Below are positions 1-9,814 of a DNA stretch of 64,000 nucleotides, one piece after another. The notes under the pieces were generated by a model. The model saw only the letters and a program-made list of their open reading frames with translations. It made no database searches and was not told the origin of the DNA. The DNA comes from JANJTY01 sp038257155 (GTDB lineage Bacteria > Pseudomonadota > Gammaproteobacteria > Xanthomonadales > Xanthomonadaceae). The DNA lies in the NCBI GenBank assembly GCA_038257155.1, contig JBBSJP010000002.1, positions 1-64,000 on the forward strand. Direction: 5' to 3'. Positions within the stretch are counted from its first letter, which is position 1, and every line of letters starts with the position of its first letter. The position numbers and the translations under genes are program-made.

Positions 1-382
1 CTCGCAGATCAGCAAGCTGCTCGCACTGCAGTCCGGCTCGATCAAGCCCTTGGATGACCTGGAGAACTGGATCTTCGAGCACCTCGCCGAGGACATCAGC
101 GTAGAGCGCATGGCCGCCAAGGTGAACATGAGCGCGCGTCAGTTCACGCGTGTCTTTCGCAGCGAGAAGGGCACGACGCCGGCTCGCTTCGTCGAGCGTG
201 TGCGCGTCGAGGTGGCACGCAGCCTGCTGGAGGCGTCGGGGGTGGGCGTGAAGTCGGTGGCCGCCAGATGTGGTTTTGGCAGCGCCGATTCGATGCGGCG
301 TTCGTTTCTGCGTGTGGTGGACACGACGCCCAGCAAGGTCGCGGGAGCGCACCGCACACCGGGCACCCTGCGCGGACCGTAA
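1..382 (+). CDS. GlxA-like AraC-family regulator, C-terminal part (5' truncated by window)
   Basis: The frame is open from base 2 to the TAA at 380-382, so the gene begins before the window. The visible part is the AraC-type double helix-turn-helix: ISVERMAAKVNMSARQF is the first helix pair, and the conserved AARCGFGSADSMRRSF stretch belongs to the second. The linker SGSIKPLDDLENWI and the TPARFVERVRVE motif are typical of GlxA-type regulators, which carry an N-terminal DJ-1/PfpI domain. That domain would lie outside the window, so the effector is unknown. The gene is on the same strand as the downstream membrane gene but is separated by about 130 bp. Confidence 0.8.
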   Translation, partial: SQISKLLALQSGSIKPLDDLENWIFEHLAEDISVERMAAKVNMSARQFTRVFRSEKGTTPARFVERVRVEVARSLLEASGVGVKSVAARCGFGSADSMRRSFLRVVDTTPSKVAGAHRTPGTLRGP

Positions 383-511
383 GGACAACGTCCCGGGCAG
401 GCGGTTTGGCGCAAAGCGTCGGGTAGTCGTCGTTCCCGGCCCGCTGCTTTTGAAGAAGATGGGCGGGACGGTTGGCACATTGCCGGCCGCAGTCGATGTG
501 GAGCCCACGCC

Positions 512-1108
512 ATGAGATCCGCCGCCCATACCGAGCACCGCGCGGTGCAGTCCCACTGCCACGGTTGGCATTCCGCGCCTCCGTCAGGGCAACCGAATCG
601 ACTCGCTTTCGGTGCCACCTTCACTGCCTCACGGGCTGTGCTGTCGGCGAGTGCAATTGGGCTGGGGATCGGGACAGTCTTCGGATGGGGAAACCTTGAG
701 ACCATTGCCCTGGCGGTGGGCCTTGCCTTCGTGTTCGGCTATGCCCTCACCATGGTTCCCATGTTCCGCGCCGGCATGGCGTGGTGGGGGACGTTCCACA
801 TGCGAACCCCGGCAATGCGAACCTTCTGGCCGGGCCAAGCCGCGTTTCGGTCGGAGTCGCCAGCCACCGGCGCATTGCTTGCATTGGCGCCGTTAGCACC
901 CGGCGCACTCGCTGCGGCCGTCCTGAACTCGTTCGACTGGTGTTATGGCGAGGTGCGTATCACCCTGGCCGTCTGCTTGATCTGCGGGGTCGCTTCTGGC
1001 ACGTTACTGCTCTGCTGGAGCTTTGACTCCGCAAGCATGAGGCGTTCCGTTGCTTATGCGGTCGCAGCGGGCCTCGGCGCCGCCATGCCGCTACTCCAAT
1101 TCGGATAG
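512..1108 (+). CDS. DUF4396-like multi-span membrane protein with a locally shifted frame
   Basis: This 198-residue frame has four or more hydrophobic segments and an N-terminal His-rich patch (HCHGWH). The middle (IGTVFGWGNLETIALA, FGYALTMVP) matches my memory of DUF4396 membrane proteins. In that family the segment just before should read LHCLTGCAVGE. Those residues are encoded here, but in another frame, at about 619-651. The present frame reads TFTASRAVLSASA instead. Two compensating one-base indels would explain this. The C-terminal half does not resemble the usual family end. A GGAG lies 8 nt before the ATG. It could be a functional diverged gene, a decaying gene, or contain two sequencing errors. 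Confidence 0.5.
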   Translation: MRSAAHTEHRAVQSHCHGWHSAPPSGQPNRLAFGATFTASRAVLSASAIGLGIGTVFGWGNLETIALAVGLAFVFGYALTMVPMFRAGMAWWGTFHMRTPAMRTFWPGQAAFRSESPATGALLALAPLAPGALAAAVLNSFDWCYGEVRITLAVCLICGVASGTLLLCWSFDSASMRRSVAYAVAAGLGAAMPLLQFG

Positions 1109-1205
1109 GAGGCAGCCATGGACCCCCACCGCGCAGCGCGCCGCCAGGGCGAACTCCGTGCCAGCCAGCAGCACATCGCCACGAAACGTTCGAATCCAAA
1201 AGCGC

Positions 1206-1236
1206 TTGACCTTCCAAACGTGGCAAGCCCGATAAC
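1206..1236 (+). promoter_or_regulatory. CueR-type promoter of the RND operon
   Basis: TTGACC (1206-1211) and GATAAC (1231-1236) are separated by exactly 19 bp, the long spacer typical of MerR-family promoters. The spacer holds the interrupted inverted repeat CTTCC-N6-GGcAAG, close to the E. coli copA CueR box as I remember it. Nearly the same sequence recurs before the CopZ-like gene (10809), and a third version lies before the ATPase (7123). Confidence 0.75.
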
Positions 1237-1297
1237 TGCGACGGAAGCTATTTCGGCTCAGCAAAACCAAGGCGACTCCAGCCGCGAAAGGAAAGTG

Positions 1298-2464
1298 ATG
1301 AAAGTCAAACGCGTAACCCTGATCACCGCGGCGATAGGCGTCGCGCTCGCTATCACCGGATGCGACAAGACGGTGGCGTCTGTTGCCCCGGCAAAGCCAC
1401 CCGGCGTTCCGGTGGCCGAGGTCATCGTTCGCTCGGTGACGCCGTCTGTCGAACTCACCGGCGCGCTGAGCGCAGTGCAGCGGGTCGAACTGCGCCCGCG
1501 AGTCGCTGGTTACATCCAGGATGTAAGCGTCCCAGAGGGACGCTTCGTCGAGAAGGGCCACAGGCTCTTTCTCATCGATCCGGGTGTGTTCCAGGCTGCG
1601 CTGGCCGCCGCGGCGGCGCGCCTGCGCGAGGCTGAAGCAGCATCGTCGCTCGCCCAGGCGGAGCATGCGCGAGCCGAACAGCTGTTCGCCGAAAAGATCG
1701 TCGCTCGTGATCGTCTCGACACCGCCACCGCCTCACTGAATGCGCGCAAGGCCCAGGTCGACGCAGCAAAGGCAGCGCTGGATGCGGCGCAGTTGGACCT
1801 GAGTTTCACGCGCGTCACGGCGCCGATCAGTGGACGTATCGGCCAAGCCCTCGTCACCGAGGGGAACTACGTCGCCAGTGGCGTGACGCCGCTCACGACA
1901 ATCGTCTCGATCAATCCGCTCCACGTCTATTTTGATGTCGACGAACGCACGTATCTGCGTTCATTCGCTGCAGGCCGGGCGAACGCTGCCACGCAGGGGT
2001 CGCAGGCGGCAAAGGTCAGGGTGGCACTGCTCACCGACAAGACGTATTCGCGGCTCGGCCGAGTCGACTTTCTCTCGAACACCGCCGATCGTGCGACAGG
2101 AACGGTGCGTATCCGCGCAGTTGTGGAAAACCCCGACGGGCAGTTGACGCCCGGCCTTTTTGCCAAGGTCAAGCTGGAGACCGGCGCTCCGAAAGACAGC
2201 GTGCTGGTCTCCGATCAATCGATTGGCACCGATCAGGGCCGGCGCTATGTGCTCGTGGTCGGCAAAGACGACAAGACAGAATGCCGGCCCGTCGAGCTTG
2301 GCCCGGTGGTGGACGGTTTGCGCGTGATCGAACAAGGTCTGCAGCCCGGCGAGCGCATCGTCGTCAAGGGGCTGGTGCGCCCGGGCATGCAGGTCACGCC
2401 ACAGCCTGCCGCGATTGACGGTACGCACATGGCGTTGGCGCAAACCTCGGGAGCAGCACAATGA
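1298..2464 (+). CDS. RND efflux periplasmic adaptor (membrane fusion lipoprotein)
   Basis: This is the adaptor of a tripartite RND pump, bridging the inner-membrane permease and the outer-membrane channel. The start at 1298 is chosen because AAAGGAAAG lies directly upstream and the product then begins with a lipoprotein signal (ALAITGC, acylated Cys22). After it come the biotinyl-lipoyl halves (LRPRVAGYIQDVSVPEG and LSFTRVTAPISGRIG), an alpha-helical hairpin rich in Ala, Glu and Arg, and the beta-barrel and membrane-proximal domains. An upstream in-frame extension to 1118 would cover the CueR-type promoter and is unlikely. The stop overlaps the start of the permease by 4 bp (ATGA). Confidence 0.92.
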   Translation: MKVKRVTLITAAIGVALAITGCDKTVASVAPAKPPGVPVAEVIVRSVTPSVELTGALSAVQRVELRPRVAGYIQDVSVPEGRFVEKGHRLFLIDPGVFQAALAAAAARLREAEAASSLAQAEHARAEQLFAEKIVARDRLDTATASLNARKAQVDAAKAALDAAQLDLSFTRVTAPISGRIGQALVTEGNYVASGVTPLTTIVSINPLHVYFDVDERTYLRSFAAGRANAATQGSQAAKVRVALLTDKTYSRLGRVDFLSNTADRATGTVRIRAVVENPDGQLTPGLFAKVKLETGAPKDSVLVSDQSIGTDQGRRYVLVVGKDDKTECRPVELGPVVDGLRVIEQGLQPGERIVVKGLVRPGMQVTPQPAAIDGTHMALAQTSGAAQ

Positions 2465-5400
2465 CTTTCCCACGCTTCTTTATTGATCGCCCGATCTTTG
2501 CCATCGTCCTGTCGATTCTGATAGTAATCGCAGGAATCGCTGCCTTCTTCCAGTTGCCGCTCAGCGAGTATCCGGCGGTGACGCCACCGACCGTGCAAGT
2601 CACAGCTTCCTACCCGGGCGCCAATCCCAAGGTGATTGCTGAGACGGTGGCAGCGCCACTGGAGCAGGCGATCACCGGGGTCGAGGGCATGCAGTACATG
2701 TCGTCGCAATCGGCAACTGATGGGCGGATGGTCCTGACCATCACATTTGCGCAAGGAACGAATGCCGATATGGCGCAGATCCAGGTGCAAAACCGGGTCG
2801 CGCGCGCGCTGCCGCGGTTGCCCGAAGAGGTGCAGCGCCAGGGCGTCGTGACGCAGAAAACCTCGCCGGACATCCTGATGGTGGTTCACCTGCTGTCGCC
2901 AGACAAACGCTACGACCCCCTCTACATTTCAAACTACGCCTACCTCCAGGTGCGCGACGAGCTGTCCCGCATCCCGGGCGTGAGCGACGTCCTGGTCTGG
3001 GGTGCTGGCGAATACAGCATGCGCCTCTGGCTGGATCCGAGCCTGATCGCCGCACGCGGGCTGACAGCCGGCGATGTGATCGCCGCCGTTCGCGAGCAGA
3101 ACGTGCAGGTGGCGGCCGGTTCCGTCGGCCAGGCGCCCAATTCCAGTGCCGCATTCCAGGTGACGGTGAACACGCTCGGGCGCTTGACCGACGAGAAGCA
3201 GTTTGGCGACATCATCGTTCGCACGGGTGGCGACGGCCAGGTGACGCGCTTGCGCGATGTCGCCCGCATCGAGATGGGGGCCGATGCCTATGCGCTGCGC
3301 AGCCTGCTTGATGGCGAGCCCGCCGTCGCGCTGCAGATCGTGCAGAACCCGGGCGCCAACGCACTTGACGTCGCGCAGTCGGTGCGGGCCACCATGCAGC
3401 GGCTTGAAGCCAGCTTCCCGGCGGGGCTCAGCTCGCGCATCGCGTACGACCCGACGGTCTTTGTCCGTGCCTCGCTGGAGTCCGTGGCAACTACGTTGCT
3501 GGAGGCGATCCTTCTTGTCGTCATCGTGGTGGTGCTGTTCCTGCGCAACTGGCGGGCATCGCTCATCCCCCTCATGGCAGTGCCGGTGTCGCTGATCGGT
3601 ACCTTCGCCGTCATGCATCTGATGGGCTTCTCGCTCAACACCTTGTCCTTGTTTGGCCTGGTGCTGTCGATCGGCATCGTCGTTGACGATGCGATCGTAG
3701 TGGTCGAGAACGTCGAACGACACATCGAAAACGGCGAGGAACCCGCGCAAGCCGCCAGGCGCGCCATGGACGAGGTCACCGGTCCGATCATCGCGATCAC
3801 CTCGGTGCTCGCTGCCGTTTTCATCCCGACCGCCTTCCTGAGCGGTCTGCAGGGTGAGTTCTACCGACAGTTTGCGCTCACGATCGCCATCTCGACCATC
3901 CTGTCGGCGGTCAACTCGCTCACGCTCAGCCCGGCTCTTGCCGGAATGTTGCTGCGACCGCGCAAGGTTGGGTTCGTGCCTGACCCGCACAGCCTGCGTG
4001 GCCGTGCCGAACGCCTTTTCCAGGTTCTTGGTCGGCCGTTCCAGCGTGCACCGGATGCGTATGGCAACACGGTTCGCAAGGTCGTGCGGGTCAGCGGGGT
4101 AGCGCTTCTGGTTTACGGCGGACTTCTCGCACTGACCTTCCTTGGGTTCAAGGCCGTTCCGCCCGGCTTCGTGCCAATGCAGGACAAATACTATCTGGTC
4201 GGGATCGCGCAGCTACCCAACTCGGCATCGCTCGATCGCACCGACGCGGTCGCCAAGCAGATGTCGAAGATTGCGCTTGCTGAACCTGGTGTCGAAAGCG
4301 TCGTTGCGTTCCCCGGACTTTCGATCAACGGTTTCGTCAACGTACCTAACGCCGCGGTCATGTTCGTCATGCTCGACCCGTTCAAGGATCGCACGACACC
4401 CGATCTCACTGCGACCGCAATTGCCGGCCGCCTGCAAGCGAAGTTCGCCAGCATCCCGGACGGCTTCCTCGGCGTGTTCCCGCCGCCACCCGTGCCCGGC
4501 CTCGGCGCGACCGGTGGCTTCAAGATGCTGGTCGAGGATCGCGGCGGCGCCGGGCTCGATGCCCTCGTTCAGCAGACCCAGATCCTGATGACGAAAGCCA
4601 CCGAGTCGGGACAAGTAGCCGGGCTTCTCACCAGCCTGGACGTCAATGCACCGCAGCTCGACGTCGCCATCGATCGTACCCAGGCCAAGAGTCAGGGGGT
4701 CCGTCTGGCAGATGTCTTCGAGTCGCTCCAGGTCTATCTCGGCTCTCTCTATGTCAACGACTTCAACCGCTTGGGCCGGACCTACAAGGTGACGGCCCAA
4801 GCGGATGCGGACCACCGTATGCAGGCCGAGGCCATCGGCCGCTTGCAGGTGCGCAACGCCACCGGGGACATGCTGCCCTTGTCCTCGTTTGTCACCGTCT
4901 CGGCGAGTTCCGGTCCAGACCGCGTGATCCGCTACAACGGCTACCCATCCGCCGACATCTCGGGCGGAGCGATGCCGGGGGTCAGTTCGGGTCAAGCAGT
5001 TGCGGTCATGGAGCGCCTGGCGGAGGAGGTTTTGCCCGAAGGCATGAGCTTTGAATGGACTGACCTCACTTACCAGCAAAAGCTGGCCGGAGATTCGGCG
5101 CTGTTCATCTTCCCGCTGTGCGTGCTGCTCGCCTATCTCATCCTCGCTGCGCAATACAACAGCTGGCTGCTGCCCTTGGCGGTCCTGCTGATCGTGCCGA
5201 TGTGTCTGCTGAGCGCGATCATCGGCATCTGGCTGGTGGGTGGCGACAACAACGTCTTCGTCCAGATCGGGCTCATCGTGCTGGTTGGTTTGGCGGCCAA
5301 GAACGCGATCCTCATCGTGGAGTTCGCCCGCAGCCGCGAGGCCGAAGGCATAGGCACGCTGGATGCAGTCATCGAAGCGTGTCGACTGAGGCTGCGGCCC

Positions 5401-5637
5401 ATCGTGATGACCTCACTCGCCTTCATCGCCGGCGTCGTTCCGCTGGTACTGGCCACCGGTGCTGGGGCTGAAATGCGCCAAGCCATGGGGATCACGGTCT
5501 TCGCAGGCATGCTCGGCGTGACGCTGTTCGGATTGTTCCTGACGCCGGTTTTCTACGTGGTGATGCGCGACGTGTCGGCCCGCTTCGCGCGGCGCAGCTC
5601 AAGCGCTCATCCGCGCATGCAGGAGGCCACGTCATGA
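2461..5637 (+). CDS. RND efflux permease, HAE1 (multidrug) type
   Basis: This 1058-residue inner-membrane proton/drug antiporter has the start typical of the family (FPRFFIDRPIFAIVLSI), two large periplasmic loops and twelve predicted membrane helices. Proton-relay aspartates D409 and D410 lie in GIVVDDAIVVVEN of TM4. The LGLAAKNAIL-like segment VGLAAKNAILIVEF of the second half is intact. The sequence resembles MexF/AcrB-type multidrug pumps rather than CusA-type copper pumps: I see no CusA methionine-rich core. The operon is nonetheless preceded by a CueR-type promoter, so copper or an associated stress probably induces it. Start and stop overlap the neighbouring genes by 4 bp each. Confidence 0.95.
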   Translation: MTFPRFFIDRPIFAIVLSILIVIAGIAAFFQLPLSEYPAVTPPTVQVTASYPGANPKVIAETVAAPLEQAITGVEGMQYMSSQSATDGRMVLTITFAQGTNADMAQIQVQNRVARALPRLPEEVQRQGVVTQKTSPDILMVVHLLSPDKRYDPLYISNYAYLQVRDELSRIPGVSDVLVWGAGEYSMRLWLDPSLIAARGLTAGDVIAAVREQNVQVAAGSVGQAPNSSAAFQVTVNTLGRLTDEKQFGDIIVRTGGDGQVTRLRDVARIEMGADAYALRSLLDGEPAVALQIVQNPGANALDVAQSVRATMQRLEASFPAGLSSRIAYDPTVFVRASLESVATTLLEAILLVVIVVVLFLRNWRASLIPLMAVPVSLIGTFAVMHLMGFSLNTLSLFGLVLSIGIVVDDAIVVVENVERHIENGEEPAQAARRAMDEVTGPIIAITSVLAAVFIPTAFLSGLQGEFYRQFALTIAISTILSAVNSLTLSPALAGMLLRPRKVGFVPDPHSLRGRAERLFQVLGRPFQRAPDAYGNTVRKVVRVSGVALLVYGGLLALTFLGFKAVPPGFVPMQDKYYLVGIAQLPNSASLDRTDAVAKQMSKIALAEPGVESVVAFPGLSINGFVNVPNAAVMFVMLDPFKDRTTPDLTATAIAGRLQAKFASIPDGFLGVFPPPPVPGLGATGGFKMLVEDRGGAGLDALVQQTQILMTKATESGQVAGLLTSLDVNAPQLDVAIDRTQAKSQGVRLADVFESLQVYLGSLYVNDFNRLGRTYKVTAQADADHRMQAEAIGRLQVRNATGDMLPLSSFVTVSASSGPDRVIRYNGYPSADISGGAMPGVSSGQAVAVMERLAEEVLPEGMSFEWTDLTYQQKLAGDSALFIFPLCVLLAYLILAAQYNSWLLPLAVLLIVPMCLLSAIIGIWLVGGDNNVFVQIGLIVLVGLAAKNAILIVEFARSREAEGIGTLDAVIEACRLRLRPIVMTSLAFIAGVVPLVLATGAGAEMRQAMGITVFAGMLGVTLFGLFLTPVFYVVMRDVSARFARRSSSAHPRMQEATS

Positions 5638-7103
5638 GAAGTGCCTATCAAGCAATCCTGTTCGCCCTGAGCGCGATCATCCTGGCTGGATGCGCGGCGG
5701 TGGGCCCCACCTACTCACCGCCTTCGCCATCTTCGTCGCAGTTTCCTGCCAGCTTCGGCGAGCCGCCTTCGGGGCTCAGCTCGGGGGCTGTCGAAGTGGC
5801 GTGGTGGCGAGCCTTCGATGATCCAGCGCTGGCCACCTTGATCCAGCGTGCGCTCGCGGTGAACCATGATATCGGCATCGCTGCGGCGCGTTTCGAACAG
5901 GCAAAGGCCATGATTGGCGAGAGCCGTCAGGGCTTCCTGCCGCGCGGAGGCCTAGCGCTCAGCCATGAGCAGCGTCGTCGGAGTGAGGTCGAGACGCCGC
6001 CTGACCAGCCGCGTCAGATCGAATCCTATCGCGGCGCGGTCGACGCTTCCTGGGAGATTGATCTTTTTGGCCGTATACGGCGATCAGTAGAAGCCGCTCA
6101 GGCGCATGCAGGCTCCCGCGAGGCCCTGCTGCGTGGTGTTCAGGCGGGCGTCGCGGCTGCAGTGGCCGCTACCTGGTTCGAGCTGCTCGGTATTGAAGCC
6201 GAACTCGCTGTCGCCGCCGACATCAGCAGAAGCCAGCGTGAAAGCCTGGGGCTGGTCGAAGGTCTCGTACGCGCCGGTGCTGCCAGTGAATTCGACCGAC
6301 TGCGTGCCGAAGCCTTGTTGCGTCATGTCGAGGTGGCCGTGCCTGAACTGGAGCGCCGCCGAGCGGCCTCCATCAACGCACTGGCCATCCTCCTTGGTGA
6401 AGCGCCGCAGATGTTCAGACTGCCCGCGGCCACGCCTGAGCGTGAAGCACTGACGGTTCGAACGATCGACGTGGGCGACCCAGCCACACTCCTCTCGCGG
6501 CGCGCCGATATTGCGGCGGCTGAGCGCAGCCTCGCTGCGGCAACTGCCCAGATTGGGGTCGAGACGGCCGGTCTTTACCCCGAGATTCAAGTGCAGGGTT
6601 CGATTGGGTTCATTGCAGGAAATCTGGATGCGATGAGTGGAACGGGAGCGCTATCGAGCTTCCTCGGCCCGGTCATCCGCTGGTCCCTTCTCGATACCGG
6701 ACGCGTGCGCGCCAGAATTGCCGCCAGTGAGGCTCGCACCCAGGAAGCGTTGCTTGTCTACGACCAGACCGTGCTGCGCGCGCTGCAGGAAACCGATGAC
6801 GCCTTCAAGGCCTTTGGCGCCGCGGGCAGCACGCTGAAGCTGCGCCTGCTGGAGTCCACAGCCAATCGCGAGGCGGCGCGTCTTGCCCGGCTGCGGTTTT
6901 CGGCCGGGGAAGGCCTGTACCTGGACGTGCTGGAGGCCGAACGGTCCGACCATGCAAGCCGACGCGCGCTGGCCGTCGCTCGCACCGATCAGCGACTTGC
7001 CGTGGTCAGCATCTACAAGGCGCTGGGTGGTGGCTGGGAGCTCTGCGCGCAGGCAGATCACGACTGCGGCGGCGCACCGACAGCACGCACTGGCACGCAG
7101 TGA
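5634..7103 (+). CDS. Outer-membrane efflux lipoprotein (NodT/OprM family)
   Basis: This is the outer-membrane channel of the RND pump. The protein starts with a lipoprotein signal (ALSAIILAGCAAVGP, acylated Cys20), followed by the family signature VAWWRAFDDPALATLIQRAL and two OEP repeats rich in long amphipathic helices (DASWEIDLFGRIRRSVEAA is the typical family segment). Length 489 is normal. It overlaps the permease stop by 4 bp, so the three genes are translationally coupled. The product is exported and would dock onto the adaptor encoded at 1298. Confidence 0.93.
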   Translation: MRSAYQAILFALSAIILAGCAAVGPTYSPPSPSSSQFPASFGEPPSGLSSGAVEVAWWRAFDDPALATLIQRALAVNHDIGIAAARFEQAKAMIGESRQGFLPRGGLALSHEQRRRSEVETPPDQPRQIESYRGAVDASWEIDLFGRIRRSVEAAQAHAGSREALLRGVQAGVAAAVAATWFELLGIEAELAVAADISRSQRESLGLVEGLVRAGAASEFDRLRAEALLRHVEVAVPELERRRAASINALAILLGEAPQMFRLPAATPEREALTVRTIDVGDPATLLSRRADIAAAERSLAAATAQIGVETAGLYPEIQVQGSIGFIAGNLDAMSGTGALSSFLGPVIRWSLLDTGRVRARIAASEARTQEALLVYDQTVLRALQETDDAFKAFGAAGSTLKLRLLESTANREAARLARLRFSAGEGLYLDVLEAERSDHASRRALAVARTDQRLAVVSIYKALGGGWELCAQADHDCGGAPTARTGTQ

Positions 7104-7122
7104 AATCAAGCAACTACAGGCC

Positions 7123-7153
7123 TTGACCTTGCCATCGTGGGAATCCTCAAGCT
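7123..7153 (+). promoter_or_regulatory. CueR-type promoter of the copper ATPase
   Basis: TTGACC (7123-7128) is followed 19 bp later by CAAGCT as a weak -10. The spacer begins TTGCCA, as in the box at 10809, and contains CTTGCC-N5-GGgAA as a degenerate inverted repeat. It lies in the 83-bp gap between the outer-membrane factor and the ATPase gene, and suggests that the ATPase has its own copper-responsive start besides readthrough. Confidence 0.6.
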
Positions 7154-7186
7154 CGGTTCTCACACATCCATCCAAGGGATAGCTCC

Positions 7187-9760
7187 ATGACTTCCGTCGC
7201 CGCACGACCTGCCGCCAAACCATCCAGCTCCGTCGTCACTCGTCTGAGCCTGCCAGTCGAAGGAATGACCTGTGCTTCGTGCGTCGGCCGTGTCGAGCGC
7301 GCGCTGAACGCGATCCCCGGCGTACAGACGGCCACAGTCAATCTCGCCATCGAACGAGCCGACCTCACCTTCACAGGCGTGGCCGATGCACAGGCGGCTG
7401 TTCGCGCCATCGAGAGCGCCGGCTACACCGTGCCCGAAGAGACCATCGAGCTCGCCATCGAGGACATGACCTGCGCGTCGTGCGTGGGTCGGGTCGAGAG
7501 GGCGCTCACACAAGTCCCGGGCGTGCTCGAAGCCAGTGTCAACCTGGCAACTGAGCGCGCGCGGGTGCGCCACCTTGCCGGAGTGGTTTCCACGGCCGAC
7601 CTGGAAGCGGCGGTTGAACAGGCGGGTTACACGTCCCGCCGCTTGTCCGCCAGCACGGCGAGTGCAGGTGATCAGGACGCCGAGCGTCGTGAGAGCGAGG
7701 CGCGGGAGCTGCGGCGCGATGTGCTCATCGCATCCGTCCTCACCTTGCCAGTCTTCATCCTCGAGATGGGCTCACACCTGATTCCCGCCATGCATCACTG
7801 GGTGATGGGGGTCCTGGGTCAGCAGACGAGCTGGTACATCCAGTTCGCGCTCGCCACCCTGGTGCTGTTCGGTCCGGGCCTACGCTTCTTCCGCAAGGGC
7901 GTACCGGCCTTGCTACGCGGTGCCCCCGATATGAATTCGCTGGTCTCGGTCGGCACGCTGGCAGCGTACGGCTATTCAGTGGGCGCGACCATCGTCCCCG
8001 ATGTGCTGCCGCAGGGCACCGCCAACGTCTATTTCGAAGCTGCTGTGGTCATCGTGAGCCTGATCCTGCTCGGACGTTCGCTGGAGGCGCGCGCCAAGGG
8101 GCGAACTTCGCAGGCGATCAAGCGACTGGTCGGACTTCAGGCCAAGACCGCGCGCGTCCAACGCAACGGCGAAACGATTGAGATGCCGCTCGATCAGGTG
8201 TCGATCGGTGATGTGGTGCTCGTCCGTCCGGGCGAGAAAATCCCGGTCGACGGCGAGGTCCTCGAGGGCGCTTCTTATGTTGATGAGAGCATGATCACCG
8301 GCGAGCCCGTGCCCGTGGCGAAGGGGGTCGGCGCCGAAGTCGTCGGCGGCACGATCAACAAGGCCGGCGCCTTCAGCTTCCGCGTCACCAAGGTCGGCGC
8401 CAATACGGTGCTTGCGCAGATCATTCGCCTGGTCGAGCAAGCACAAGGTTCCAAGCTGCCGATCCAGGCGCTGGTCGACAAGGTCACCATGTGGTTTGTC
8501 CCTGCGGTGATGGCAGGAGCCGCGTTGACCTTCCTGGTCTGGCTAACCTTCGGGCCAGATCCGGCTCTCACTTTCGCGCTCGTCAATGCGGTCGCGGTGC
8601 TCATTATTGCCTGCCCCTGCGCCATGGGGCTGGCCACGCCGACCTCGATCATGGTCGGTACGGGCCGCGCGGCCGAGCTCGGCATTCTCTTTCGCAAGGG
8701 CGAAGCCTTGCAGTCGCTGCGCGATGTTAGTGTCATCGCGCTCGACAAGACCGGCACGCTGACCAAAGGACGCCCCGAGCTGACCGACCTTGTTCCTGCC
8801 GAGGGCTTCGAATACAACGAAGTTCTGGCTCTCATTGCGGCGGTCGAGACCCGCTCTGAGCATCCGATCGCCGAAGCGATCGTCGCAGCCGCAAAGCAGC
8901 GGGGCATCACGCTCGCACCCACCTGGGGCTTCGAGGCAACAGCGGGCTTTGGCGTGTCGGCCAAGGTCGCCGGTCGTACCGTCGCCGTCGGCGCAGACCG
9001 GTTCATGACGCAGCTCGGCATTGATGTGGCGAACTTCCTGCCTGCCGCTCAGCGTCTCGGCGAGCAAGGCAAAAGCCCGCTCTATGCCGCGATCGACGGC
9101 CGCCTGGCGGCGGTGATCGCGGTCGCTGACCCGATCAAGGAGACCACGCCCGAGGCGATCAAGGCGCTGCACGCGCTCGGTCTCAAGGTCGCGATGATCA
9201 CCGGCGACAATGCGGCTACCGCTGCAGCGATTGCCAGACAGCTCGGCTTCGATGAAGTCGCGGCCGAGGTCCTGCCCGCCGGCAAGGTTGCGGCGCTGAA
9301 GAAGTTCCGCATCCATGGCGCGCGGGTCGCCTTTGTGGGCGACGGCATCAACGACGCGCCTGCGCTCGCCGAAGCGGACGTCGGGCTCGCCATCGGCACG
9401 GGAACCGATGTAGCGATCGAGGCAGCTGACGTGGTGCTGATGTCGGGCGATCTGCGTGGCGTGACGAATGCCATCGCGCTCAGCCAGGCGACGATCCGCA
9501 ACATCAAGCAGAACCTGTTCTGGGCCTTTGCCTACAACGCCGTGCTGATCCCGGTCGCGGCAGGCGCGCTCTACCCGGTGAACGGCACCCTGCTTTCGCC
9601 GATCTTCGCCGCAGCCGCGATGGCGCTCTCCAGTGTCTTTGTGCTCGGCAACGCGCTCCGGCTTAAGCGCTTCAAGGCGCCCATGACGGTGGAAGCCCGT
9701 ATCCAGATGCCGGAGAGCAGCGCGACATCACCCCAGCCTCGCCTGGCGAATGCGCATTGA
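7187..9760 (+). CDS. copA: Cu(I)-exporting P1B-type ATPase with two HMA domains
   Basis: This 857-residue pump exports Cu(I) across the inner membrane. Two N-terminal heavy-metal-associated domains carry GMTCASC (C29, C32) and DMTCASC (C96, C99). After them come the membrane helices with the copper-selective CPC (C476-P477-C478), the phosphorylation loop DKTGTLT (D520), the actuator TGE (ESMITGEPVP) and the hinge GDGINDAPAL. The order and length match bacterial CopA. SD-like AAGGGA lies before the ATG. It sits between a CueR-type promoter and the glutaredoxin-cueR pair, which fits copper detoxification. Ag(I) is the usual alternative substrate. Confidence 0.95.
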   Translation: MTSVAARPAAKPSSSVVTRLSLPVEGMTCASCVGRVERALNAIPGVQTATVNLAIERADLTFTGVADAQAAVRAIESAGYTVPEETIELAIEDMTCASCVGRVERALTQVPGVLEASVNLATERARVRHLAGVVSTADLEAAVEQAGYTSRRLSASTASAGDQDAERRESEARELRRDVLIASVLTLPVFILEMGSHLIPAMHHWVMGVLGQQTSWYIQFALATLVLFGPGLRFFRKGVPALLRGAPDMNSLVSVGTLAAYGYSVGATIVPDVLPQGTANVYFEAAVVIVSLILLGRSLEARAKGRTSQAIKRLVGLQAKTARVQRNGETIEMPLDQVSIGDVVLVRPGEKIPVDGEVLEGASYVDESMITGEPVPVAKGVGAEVVGGTINKAGAFSFRVTKVGANTVLAQIIRLVEQAQGSKLPIQALVDKVTMWFVPAVMAGAALTFLVWLTFGPDPALTFALVNAVAVLIIACPCAMGLATPTSIMVGTGRAAELGILFRKGEALQSLRDVSVIALDKTGTLTKGRPELTDLVPAEGFEYNEVLALIAAVETRSEHPIAEAIVAAAKQRGITLAPTWGFEATAGFGVSAKVAGRTVAVGADRFMTQLGIDVANFLPAAQRLGEQGKSPLYAAIDGRLAAVIAVADPIKETTPEAIKALHALGLKVAMITGDNAATAAAIARQLGFDEVAAEVLPAGKVAALKKFRIHGARVAFVGDGINDAPALAEADVGLAIGTGTDVAIEAADVVLMSGDLRGVTNAIALSQATIRNIKQNLFWAFAYNAVLIPVAAGALYPVNGTLLSPIFAAAAMALSSVFVLGNALRLKRFKAPMTVEARIQMPESSATSPQPRLANAH

Positions 9761-9814
9761 AGCTGAACTGAAGCGCCGCCCAACTAAACATCCAAAGGAC
9801 TTGAGGAACCCGTC

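Noticed and set aside
2929..3990. Long open frame antisense to the RND permease
   Set aside because: It is rich in His, Arg, Gly and Gln with no fold-like pattern, and lies wholly over a clear RND gene; long antisense frames are expected in GC-rich coding DNA.
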